A program made the position numbers and the translations under genes. The notes beneath the pieces were generated by a model that made no database searches, was not told where the DNA came from, and was given only the letters and a program-made list of their open reading frames with translations. From Nitzschia putrida (taxonomy: Eukaryota; Bacillariophyta; Bacillariophyceae; Bacillariales; Bacillariaceae), in contig BLYE01000029.1 in NCBI GenBank assembly GCA_016586335.1, positions 124,001 to 188,000 of the forward strand: 64,000 nt of DNA. The letters are read 5' to 3'. How positions within the stretch are numbered: the first letter of the stretch is position 1; every line of letters starts with the position of its first letter. This document shows, piece after piece, positions 20,685 to 30,281 of this stretch.

Positions 20685-21877
20685 ATGATCATGATTCCAT
20701 CTCCAAACTCTCAACAAGCGCAAGCACGGCAAATGCAACAAGATCAAGATGCTTCTCCAACTGACAATGTGTCTGGGAAAGGGACATCGCGGTGGAACTT
20801 AACAGCTCAGTTTCCTTGGAAGCTGCACAGAATGTTGGAAGATGCAGAAGTGGATGGCGTTGCTCACATTGTTTCCTGGATGCCAGACGAACAAGCCTTT
20901 CGTGTGCATCACAATGAATTATTTGTCGAACAAGTTCTTCCTTTGTACTTTCGACAAACCCGATACAAATCATTCCAGCGTCAACGTAAGTACTTCACCC
21001 TGGTGTGCTTGATCATACCGCCACTGCTTGACCCATCACAACGCCGTGCTCTTTGTCAATATCTTTGATCAACTCTAACGGGACATTTTCTTGTTGGTCG
21101 CTGTCTTCCTCCCATGTGATGCGTCTTCCATTATCTTCAACAGTGAACATGTGGGGTTTTGAGCGCATCACCAGCGGGATGAACTATGGAGGATATTCAA
21201 ATAAGTTCTTCGTCCGAGGTCAAGTTGATTTGTGCAAGAACATGACACGCACCAAGATCAAGAGGAGGCAACATCGTTTGTCGAACTCCACCACTGTGAC
21301 TGCTTCTTCTTTGCCCCAAGTGATCAGTACTTCTCCCTCAAACAAGGTGCCGTCTGCACGAGTACGACACACCGTGACACCCACCACTTCACCCCTTCTT
21401 TGTCAAGTACATGTTGCGCAGACCCCGCTTGCAAAGCCAGACGCCTCCTTGCCTCTTCTCCCATCCACCCAAACCAACAGTTCGCCGAGTTTTTCAGATC
21501 TGTTTGATGAAGAAAGTATCGCGTCTTGTTTGTTGTGGGATCCATTCATCACACCCAGCACTGCGACTGACACTGTTTCCGAACGGAAGGAGGCTACAAG
21601 TAGCACTAGGGGTAGCTGTGATGGAAATCCAAATCTTGTTCCCGCTCTTCGACAAGGAGATCCCTCCACAAGCAATCCCATTAGCATTGGATCACAGATC
21701 GTGGGGAAGGCGTTGTTCAGCATTGAGAATGACAATTGCCCATTGCGCAATACACTTGCCAGTTTGATCCACAATACAGGAGCCGAAAATGCCGCAACAA
21801 CGATTGAAGAGGACGAATGGCCATTCGAGCTACAACCAACGCCACTTCCTCCTAATCATCACAACGAGCCGTGGTGA
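20685..21877 (+). CDS. Heat shock factor-type transcription factor, HSF copy 1
   Basis: Two exons, 20685-20985 and 21144-21877, with a 158-bp GT-AG intron (GTAAGT...CAACAG, phase 1), encoding 344 aa. The HSF DNA-binding domain spans about residues 35-145: SRWNLTAQFPWKLHRMLEDA, then IVSWMPDEQAFRVHHNELFV, LPLYFRQTRYKSFQRQLNMW (recognition helix), and NKFFVRGQVDLCKNM. The intron splits the Leu codon of RQLNMWGF. HSFs bind inverted nGAAn units as trimers, but I see no obvious long heptad-repeat trimerisation region; the C-terminal 200 residues are Ser/Thr/Pro-rich and acidic (ending near EEDEWPFELQPTPLPP), like an activation region. HSFs are greatly expanded in diatoms, so the role need not be heat stress. 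Confidence 0.92.
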
Positions 21878-23169
21878 AATCAAAGCCTACAACAGTTAAG
21901 GCGTTGTTAAGGAGGGATACGAGATTACCCTCCGAGACCCCCGAGAAGCAACTATCCATCCATGTTCTGAATATTGAGTACATTAATTCATAGACTTGCA
22001 TTCTTGTTTCAAGAGATAGCTTGATCAATCTAGTCAAGCGAAGAATCGTTCCATTGTTATCCATTTTTGGATGCATCGTAGTAATATATCTTCGCAAACT
22101 TGAACCAAAGGGCTGCACGCCGCCTCACAACTTCCTATCATGATAAAACGAGAGAGGGCCCGGTACATCGTCCGTTCTGTTGCTTCCAAAAGGTAGGAAG
22201 GTACTTGCAACAACGCGCCAAGTAGTAGGGCGTCAGCAAGCCTACAACAATCTCAACGACTGCTTTGCATGGAAATGGCTGTACCAAGACTACTGCAGTG
22301 ACCACCACAACCATCAACCAGAGATTGACCGCCTTGTTTGATTTTCAGATGAAGGGAATGTCTTATCCTCCAGGCCATAGCTAGCAGAAAGCAATGTCTC
22401 CCTCAGTGGGCAGTGGGGTGGAAAATATGCTGGAGGCTCGGAGTCCTTGGTATAAAATAGTGGTATATACGTACGTACGAAGATGGCTCGGATGAGTCAT
22501 CACTACATCGTCGTTTCAGACACACTGACGGTTCGGGCTGGAACTGCTTGCGTTCCCCCCTCAGGGGAAAGAAGTAGTGGTGTCAACCAGCTGCCACTGA
22601 ATAGTAATGTTGTATTAGAACACTACTACCACTACTGAGTGGTAAAAGGCGCATGACGAGCCAACATACACCACCAATCCTTCTCAGCTACTACGAATAC
22701 AAGACAAAGACGCTGGCCTGGCAGGAATTGATGCGAAAAACCCAAGGATCGCGTTTGTTCAGGGCCATATGACAGGGAAAGCAACGTCGTACTAACTAAC
22801 ATTTTAGAGATTCTCTTTTCCATCTACCGATCTGACAGTAGCTCTACGGGAACTTTCGTAGCGACGGTAGTAGAGTTCAACAACATAACTGCAGCATACT
22901 AGTACATGCCGCAAGAATTGTAGCCATGATGCAAACTTAACACTCTCGGAATATCCTTGTCATCTACTAGTAGCAAGGTTTGGGAGGAGACAGAACCACT
23001 ACTTCAAGATGGCTATGTTGGACACTGTCGCCCAAACTACTCCCATAATGAGTCGCGTCTGCTGGAGAACCCGAGGGAAAAGACGAGACCTCGATGGTTT
23101 GCGGACCACGGCCCACATCTACTCACAAAATCTACAGCGCCGTAATCACAGGTGCTCCTGCCTCCCTTG
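21878..23169. other. Spacer between HSF copies 1 and 2
   Basis: No gene is seen. TAC/GTA-rich stretches occur around 22450-22490 and 22610-22640. Confidence 0.5.
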
Positions 23170-24500
23170 ATGCTACAAGCAGCAACATATTCATCCAACA
23201 TCATGGTCCAGCAACACCCACCAAATGGACAAATGGCCAAACATCTCAAGGCCACTCGTGCCGTGTGTACCAAAACAAGCAAACAACGACAACATCGTCG
23301 AAACTACCATCATAGGTCTCCTGAAACATCAAGATGGAACAAAACAGCCCAATTTCCTTGGAAGATGCACAGAATGTTGGAAGATGCAGAGAGGGTTGGC
23401 TTTGCGCACCTTATTTCTTGGATGCCAGATGACCATGCTTTCCGTGTCCATGACAATGATAAGTTTGTCCAACAGGTGCTTCCCCTCTATTTTGAGCAAA
23501 CCCAATACAAATCTTTCCAGCGCCAACGTGAGTAAAGCAACTTGTGATTCTGCTGCACTAGTACAGTACCCGGTATTGCAATTTCTGACTTTCCGTCTTG
23601 TAACCCTTGCCTGGGTTAACTCCGACACTTCATCTTTTACAAGTCAACATGTGGGGCTTTGAGCGAGTTACCGAAGGAGTCAATTATGGTGCATACACAC
23701 ACCAGTTCTTTGTTCGAGGTCAGACTGATCTCTGCAAGAACATGAAACGTCTCAAGATCAAGGGGGACTACAGAAGAAGGACGAGTGTCCTCACATCTTC
23801 GATGACTCCCACCATAAAGAAGAACACTTTGATGGCACCTCAGTTTGTGAGCCCAATGTCACCTCAGCTACTAGTAGTGGTTGCAGGTGGGCAGGAATCA
23901 TCAAACCTTGCCGTCCTACCATCCTTCGTTCCGGCCCAACCACCTTCGACCAGTCTATCCGTTGACAATTGCGAACCTTCCCATTCGAGAATTGAGACAC
24001 CATTGTTAGCCATGTTGCAAGTGAATGGTCTTGCCACCAACACCACCGCATTTGTAGAACACAATCTTCCTTTGAGCTTGCATCATGACTACCCTTTCCC
24101 CTTGACAACACAATCGACCGAAGTCGAAATGAATACAATGTTTGCAGAGATGGCAATCTTGCCACCCAAAGCTGTTTCCGAGGGTTATGATGTTGAGAAA
24201 GAAGAAGAAACAATACTCATCAACTCACTACAAGAACCACAACGACAATCGGCAAAGGGTGCTCCTCTCTTTGATGATCAACACCTCCAACAACAGCATC
24301 ATGTTGTCGAAGACCCTGAATCCACAAAGGAGGATGAAACCTTCACATGGCAACTGGTACCGGAACCAACGCCCATTTCCTCCATGATGGGCCACCGAAG
24401 ACAAATAAGCAGGCGACACTCCCTAAACAACCTACTACGAATGTCTCTTTTGGAAGATCCGGACCCAGACACTTCTTTCTCTAACTGGAATACCGATTAG
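23170..24500 (+). CDS. Heat shock factor-type transcription factor, HSF copy 2
   Basis: Two exons, 23170-23527 and 23644-24500, with a 116-bp intron (GTGAGT...TACAAG, phase 1, same position as in the neighbouring HSF genes), encoding 404 aa. The start is the first in-frame ATG; a second ATG at 23203 would shorten it by 11 residues. The DNA-binding domain (about residues 50-165) reads SRWNKTAQFPWKMHRMLEDA, LISWMPDDHAFRVHDNDKFV, YFEQTQYKSFQRQLNMWGFE, and HQFFVRGQTDLCKNMKRLKI. The N-terminus is basic and Gln-rich. The long C-terminal region is poor in motifs until a final conserved stretch, SRRHSLNNLLRMSLLEDPDP followed by DTSFSNWNTD; the SFSxWN end is shared with HSF copy 3. Confidence 0.92.
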
Positions 24501-25802
24501 GTGGAGAGGCTCGGTTCTCCCTGTTGATGTTGTGTGCCGTGAGAGAAGTGAGGAGTGTATGTCAACTGAATTTTAATCCTTTTAGTCGACAGTGGCGAAT
24601 GTGTAACAAGAGCAGGAATCGAAGCTATATCTTTTGCTTCCATTGGATCTCTACTATGTGATACAGATGTTCCCAACATGATATCCAAAGGATCCCTCTT
24701 GGCACTCTACCGCTAGTAGAGCATATCGCCGTCAATGGTAGGAGCAAATACCATCGCGGTATATTGTGTTGCAGGTTAGTACAAAGTTTTATCTGCCTTC
24801 TTGCCAACTCACGCACTTGTATTGGTTGATTGTAATTTAGAAGGGAAGAGTCACATGTTTGATTCTTGGCTCAAAAGACTCGTCAATGAAACATGTGGTC
24901 GTCATGACGCGAAGGGACTCTAACGCCGAAGGGAAGATGAAGGATTTACTACTGACAGTGCGATATCTCTGAAAATTCCTCAATAGTCGTGTTCAATCCA
25001 GTGTACCACTATTACAATCATTGCTATACTACTGCTGCCACAGTTCATGAAATACACGAAACAACACTTGGAAGATTGTCAGTAAATTATGATAATAGTC
25101 CTCGACCGACATCCTCATGATGAGTCCCCACGAAGGTCCTACCTTGCTTCTTTAAACGTAGAACTCTCGTGGGGAACACAGTACGTCCTACTCCTTCAAG
25201 CAAAGAACAGCCGGATCATCAGGCGAAGGTCCATGCTGATCATGTTCATTCCAACACTCACACTATGGTTTTTGCAGTACTACCTAGGTGATGGAACAAG
25301 GATCCAAGCAACTTTAGTATGGGAAATTCGGACGATCACAAGACGCTTCTCCTGCACCCAATCCCCTTCACTCGTCTCGCATCTACGACACAACATGAGA
25401 AGCAATACTCCCATACAGTACTTTCGTATCCGCATGGCGATAGAATGACGATCCGTGATCAGACGTACAAGCAACATCATACGATGCGGAGAAATCTAGG
25501 CTAGTGCAACAAGCCCCTGCCGTGATGTAAACTTAAGACCCAAAGAATGTTGTCGTCATCAAACTTTACTTGAGGGTATTGATATGTGTTGGGTTTAGTT
25601 GCAGCAACCGCAAGATGCCACTTCATAAATACAAGCACCCAATAGCTCCTTTAGAAAACCCGAGACATCTTGCGGAATATTTCACCGTCCCACAAAACCT
25701 TCAGGTACCAACGTCTTCATATTCTATTCAACCATTTTCCAGTCTCACACAATCGTATCCAACCGACACGACGTCAGTACAGCCATCGCCACCAACAACA
25801 CA
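24501..25802. other. Spacer between HSF copies 2 and 3
   Basis: No gene is seen. Frames of 60-120 codons on both strands overlap each other and have no recognised motif. Confidence 0.5.
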
Positions 25803-26973
25803 ATGATGCAAAAGTATTGCCACAATCTATCTGTTCCAGAAACATCACGATGGAATCAGAAGGCCCAATTCCCTTGGATGGTGCACTTAATATTGGAAGA
25901 TGCAGAGCAAAAGGGCTTTACTCATGTTGTTTCTTGGACACCAAATAACCAGGCCTTCTGTGTTCATGACAGTGACTTGTTTGTCCAAGAGATCCTTCCT
26001 TTGTACTTCCGGCAAACCCAATACAAGTCTTTCCAGCGACAACGTAAGTATTGAAACATGTTGTGATAAGTTGCACATGGCGGAGTGCATTCTTCCAACG
26101 TTTACTGACTCACTTTTGCATGTTCGATTGATCACCCATTCCATTCGTTCGACAGTGAACTTGTGGGGCTTTGAGCATGTCGCAAAAGGAGCTGCGTACA
26201 GAACATATGCACACAAGTTTTTTGTCCGAGGTCAAGCCGATCTCTGCAAACATATGAAGCGCCTCAAGATCAAGAGAAACAATGAGAAGATGTCATGCAC
26301 GGCTGCTTCCCAGTCCCCCACCGTGAAAGGGGTGACCGCACAAACACAACGGATTGTGAGCCCAGAATCGCCTTGCCAGATTGCGGCAGGCCTGGGCGAC
26401 GATGGCAAAATTCCTCTACCCTCTCTCTCTTCGACACAACAGAACTCTGCTCGGGAAATTCCGAGACCTTCTGGTGTGGATCTGATTGACGACGCAGCCT
26501 TGGCAGCCACTTTGCAATCGTTGCTGCATAGATCTTCCAAAAGTACCAACAACAACGCCAGCGCCGACGCCAGAAGCGATGAATGCTGCCCTTCCACCAG
26601 TATCAGCGGTGATATTCTTCCTCATCTCGTCACATCGCAACCAACTGTTGTTAACATGGGCGAAGTTTTTGGAGGGAAGACCATAATTGCCATTGACGAA
26701 GCAAACGATGGTTGTGAGGATACATGGGATGAAGCTCAACCCATCTTTGTCAATTCGCAACATTTCAATCCTCCGCCTTCTATCCCAATTGTAGAGAACG
26801 AATTTACAACCGAATATTCATTCGATTTTTCTCCCAAGTGCGATGAGAAGAGGCGATTCTGTTCTTATGGAAGCCCCCTTGATGACCTCGTCACCATGAT
26901 GTTGACTCCTTCGGCAAAGCCTCACTCATCCGAGCCCTCTTTCTCTCAATGGAACAACTGTCACCGGCAATAG
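25803..26973 (+). CDS. Heat shock factor-type transcription factor, HSF copy 3
   Basis: Two exons, 25803-26043 and 26156-26973, with a 112-bp intron (GTAAGT...GACAG, phase 1), encoding 352 aa. The DNA-binding domain begins almost at the N-terminus (about residues 14-125): SRWNQKAQFPWMVHLILEDA, VVSWTPNNQAFCVHDSDLFV, YFRQTQYKSFQRQLNLWGFE, and HKFFVRGQADLCKHMKRLKI. It departs from its neighbours at WTPNNQAF (Met to Thr), FCVHD (Arg to Cys) and LNLWGFEHV (Met to Leu, Arg to His), so its DNA preference may differ. The tail has an aromatic patch (EYSFDFSPKCDEKRRF) and the end SEPSFSQWN, similar to the end of HSF copy 2. Confidence 0.92.
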
Positions 26974-27670
26974 GAAGGACGAGGATCCTGTGCCCATGTC
27001 ATGATTTTGTCTAGTTTCCTGTCCCTGCTCGTCTCGTTGAAGTGCGGGTACGGTTTCCCAGGTTCATATCATCAAGACTCTTCGTGGGTTGATGCATGAA
27101 ATGCATGATGCATGTTGCCAGTTGCCACACCACCATCGTCCGTCGTCCCGGTACTACACCCGGTACTTACATATGTTCTCTAGTACAATACTACTACTAG
27201 GTAGTATAATATAGAAAGCGAATCGTTCTACCGGTAGTCAACAAAATGGCAAATTCTGCCGCCTTCATTGCGCCTAGAGCGACAGAATGTCAACACTCTC
27301 TCTAGCTACCGACAGTACGAGTAATGTTGATGATACGGTATGTTCACACAACAAGTTTCCACAAATTGAACGCAAAGGTTTCAAGTAGAATCGCCTGCCA
27401 ACGGCCAAGAGTTCTTTTAGTGTTGGGTTTTCCTTTTTGCATCAGGTTGGAAAAGAATGCTCCAGGCATAGCCAAATGGCTAATAGGATACAATAGAATT
27501 TTCAGTCAAAATAGAACCGTAGAGTATGTCGGTATGAGGCCAACAGGGTCAAGATTGACGTCAAAAGTATCCTAGTAGCCTTCGATTTTCTCTTCTATAC
27601 ATATCCATACAAGACGCAGCGAGGATGTGCACCGATAATCCAACAGATTTGCCCATTTCTTGAGTTGATT
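26974..27670. other. Spacer between convergent genes
   Basis: No gene is seen. CCGGTACT/TAGTACT tracts lie around 27150-27240, and a TGACGTCA octamer at 27556-27563 lies downstream of both genes, so it is unlikely to be a promoter element of either. Confidence 0.5.
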
Positions 27671-28099
27671 CTATAATTTCCGCTTTTTCGGTGTTGGGGT
27701 ATCTTGGTCTGTGGTTTCTAATCGGTGTGTCTTGGGTTGCTCATTGGAAGTGGCAGCTGCAGCTTCGGTTTCCAACTTCTTGGACGGAGTTGACTTCGAT
27801 TTTTTGTTGGAATCTGTCGATTTCTGTGCTTTTATTTCTGCCAAAGTTTTCCTCAGATGGTTCAACTCTTTGCGTAGTGGATCATCTGGCTTCCTTCCTT
27901 TGTCCAACCCCTGCAATCGGGCACTCATGTATTTCAGCATTCCCAGCGATAGTGCTACGGTAGCTTGGGCTTGGGCTGTATCTTTTCCAAACTCATCGTC
28001 TTTGAGACGCTGAACAACCAGTGCCAAATTCTTTTTGATGGATAGAATTGCTTTCTTGACATTTGTCAGCGTTTCCACACCTTCGGAAGGAGTCACCAT
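27671..28099 (-). CDS. C1D/Lrp1 (Rrp47)-like nuclear exosome cofactor
   Basis: The protein is 142 aa from the ATG complementary to 28097-28099. Residues about 10-90 match the Sas10/Utp3/C1D fold: a helix LTNVKKAILSIKKNLALVVQ, a second helix with AQAQATVALSLGMLKYMSAR, and then DDPLRKELNHLRKTLAEIKA, equivalent to the V-K-x-E-L-x-R-[IV] segment of human C1D and yeast Lrp1. The tail is Lys/Thr-rich and ends PKKRKL, a likely nuclear localisation signal. C1D family members bind Rrp6 and RNA and help the nuclear exosome process rRNA and snoRNA precursors. Length fits the family (C1D about 141 aa). The gene is single-exon and unrelated in function to its HSF and GT2 neighbours. Confidence 0.75.
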   Translation of the reverse strand: MVTPSEGVETLTNVKKAILSIKKNLALVVQRLKDDEFGKDTAQAQATVALSLGMLKYMSARLQGLDKGRKPDDPLRKELNHLRKTLAEIKAQKSTDSNKKSKSTPSKKLETEAAAATSNEQPKTHRLETTDQDTPTPKKRKL

Positions 28100-28394
28100 G
28101 GCAGAGACAAAAGAATGTTGTGGTGTTTGTGTTCTGTGAAGATTTCGAGTCCTTGATCAGTCCAGGAAAAATGGTTGGACGTCCGTAGTGCTCACAGTTG
28201 CATGACACTGATAAGGCCTCTTTCTGCTCCTGAAATGGCTGACGACGGACGACGACTGACGAGGGGCTTGGACGTCCATCATATTTAGGGAATGGGGCAT
28301 ATATCTTAGAAGGAATGTGTGAATGGTGGACTTATAGAGAGGAGGCTTGCATCAAAGTTGGCAAAAGCCGTCTTTTAATAGGTTTGACCCTCCT

Positions 28395-29904
28395 GGAAGG
28401 TCCGCAACTGGGGCTGTTAAAGATGGTCGTGGGTAGGAACGTACCATTACCATTGAGCATTTTTCGCTTCTCAGGGTAGGAACAGGAATGCTGACTATGA
28501 TAGTACATATGTAAAATAGTCATCCCCCGTTTTGAAGGCCACCCCCTAAGTAAATTGCCTAAAGCTCCAAATCACACCTAAAGAATGGTTCGTTGGCGTT
28601 CTTTATGCCAAAGAATCTTTAGGTGAGCCAAAGAAACTTTAGGTGTGCAAGGCATTCTTTAGGTATAAGGCAAGATACTTTGCGTACCCAAAGTTTCTTT
28701 AGGTGTTGCACCTAAAGAGTTGAATTACACACTACTCTAACTACTTGAGGCACATCTCATTTTGAATTCTGACACTTCTTTGGCGGCCGGGGTGGTTCTT
28801 TGGCGAGTTTGGAGACCTTCTTCGATCTTTGGCGAACTTCAGGTGCAATGCACTTCTTTGGCAGTGGCGTCACTACTCTAACTACCTTGGTCGAACCATT
28901 CTTTAGGTGGTACGACAATGCCAAAGAATCTTTAGGTGTGAAAACCCAAAGATCATCGTCATCTCCAAAGATCACGTCAGTTCTTTGGCAGGTTCTAACT
29001 ACTTGGTCGAACCATTCTTTAGGTGGCCTACTACTACTCTCTAGCTCTCTAGAGAGGTAGTACTACCGGCAGGAGATGCTGCTACGGTGTCCTGGCGGCA
29101 CTACTACAGTACTACAAAAGTTGGTACCGGTAGTAGTTTGACTACTACGGTGCTCTGCTTCTTGAGGCCGCTCTACGTAGTCATCATGTTCTACATTTCC
29201 TTTGGCATCACGTTCCACCATGTATTCAATCATGATCACCATCACCATCATCATCAAGTAACTATTTGCAACAACTCTTCTCCTCCTCGGAGTCATCATG
29301 AGGAAAATACGTTAGTACTAACTACTAACGTTAGTAATATCAGACAAGGGTTGGTCAATTTCAATCTGGAATTTTTCTTCGATTTCCCTTGACGGGACCG
29401 GCGGATTGAGGTCAAATAATATTATGACGTTTCAATTGTGCTTGTTGTAACCGTTATTATTATTAGTGGAATGATTCAGTGGTTTAAAATGTTGTAGAAA
29501 AATTTAGCAGGACAGTTCAAGTTAACACGAGCAACTTGTTTTTGAACAACGCTTTCACAGGCAATAGCGACTTCTTTCACGTCACGCAGCCAAAGTTTGA
29601 TGGTGTACCTAAAGATTCACGGGGGCACCTAAAGATCGACCTCTTTTACCCAAAGTTCGTCAAAGATGTCATAGGCTCCCTGAAGAACGTGGCAGGCACC
29701 TAAAGTTCGCCAAAGAATGTCACAAGAGAACTCTGGCGGTATCCCCCAATTAAATGAGGCACTACTATTGGTTCCCCATAATAGTTCTTGACCATTGAGA
29801 CTATGTATACATATGTACAAGAGAACTTGGGTATTTATAAGTATGTATAATACCCAGCAGAGAATGAGTACCGGATCTTTGGGAGCCCCAGTTGCGGACC
29901 TTCC
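28395..29904. mobile_element. Candidate non-autonomous element bounded by 21-bp perfect inverted repeats
   Basis: Positions 28395-28415 (starting GGAAGGTCCGCAACTGG) are the exact reverse complement of 29884-29904. Inside lie two clusters of CTTTAGGTG and TTCTTTGGC words. In the left cluster (28558-29025) CTTTAGG is mostly on the + strand; in the right cluster (29590-29725) the same words are mostly inverted (CACCTAAAG, GCCAAAGAA). One longer pair is TCTTTGGCGAACTTCAGGTG (from about 28826) against its near inverse at about 29692-29718. No transposase frame is present. This could be an old inverted duplication or a non-autonomous transposon. Confidence 0.55.
28575..29025. repeat. Cluster of CTTTAGGTG/TTCTTTGGC repeats
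   Basis: At least nine CTTTAGG (or CCTAAAG) and about eleven CTTTGG (or CCAAAG) words occur in 450 bp. CACCTAAAGAATGGTTCG at 28575-28592 is a perfect 18-bp inverse of 29008-29025 and of 28892-28909. The two rightward copies sit in a longer direct repeat (28877-28910 and 28993-29026, spacing 116 bp) that includes CTAACTAC-TTGGTCGAACC. Confidence 0.75.
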
Positions 29905-30281
29905 TGTGTTTCCACAAACAATTTGTACTAACGTTAGTGGTAGTACTACTTGTAGTAGTAGGGGGGGAGGATTCAGCCTCGCAACAACTTACGTTTACTC
30001 GTAGTACGACAACGCTACTTAGTAGAACAAGAGCATGCTCGGACACAAAATTGTTCTGGACTTGACAAAAAAAAGCATAATAAAACGAAACCAGTAAGCT
30101 CGACTCTCCTGACTGTTCCTTCCCACCACCAACATGCCGGATAGAAACCTGCCTTGAAACCTGCCTATCCTCACAATGGCGCTGCATTCCAATCCTTTTC
30201 TCTTAGACCAATTCTCCGACCACTTCATCAAACACAACCTTCTTTGCCAATCGCTCAAGACCATATTATCCTACTACAGCG

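Larger units (their letters stand above)
28100..30281. other. Spacer dominated by a 1.5-kb inverted-repeat block
   Basis: There is no gene. The interval contains the element at 28395-29904, ACTAACGTTAGT palindromes at 29324-29335 and 29927-29938, and from about 30178 onward the upstream homology shared with GT2 copy A. Confidence 0.55.

Noticed and set aside
27556..27563. Second TGACGTCA octamer
   Set aside because: It lies between the 3' ends of two convergent genes, so a promoter role is unlikely.
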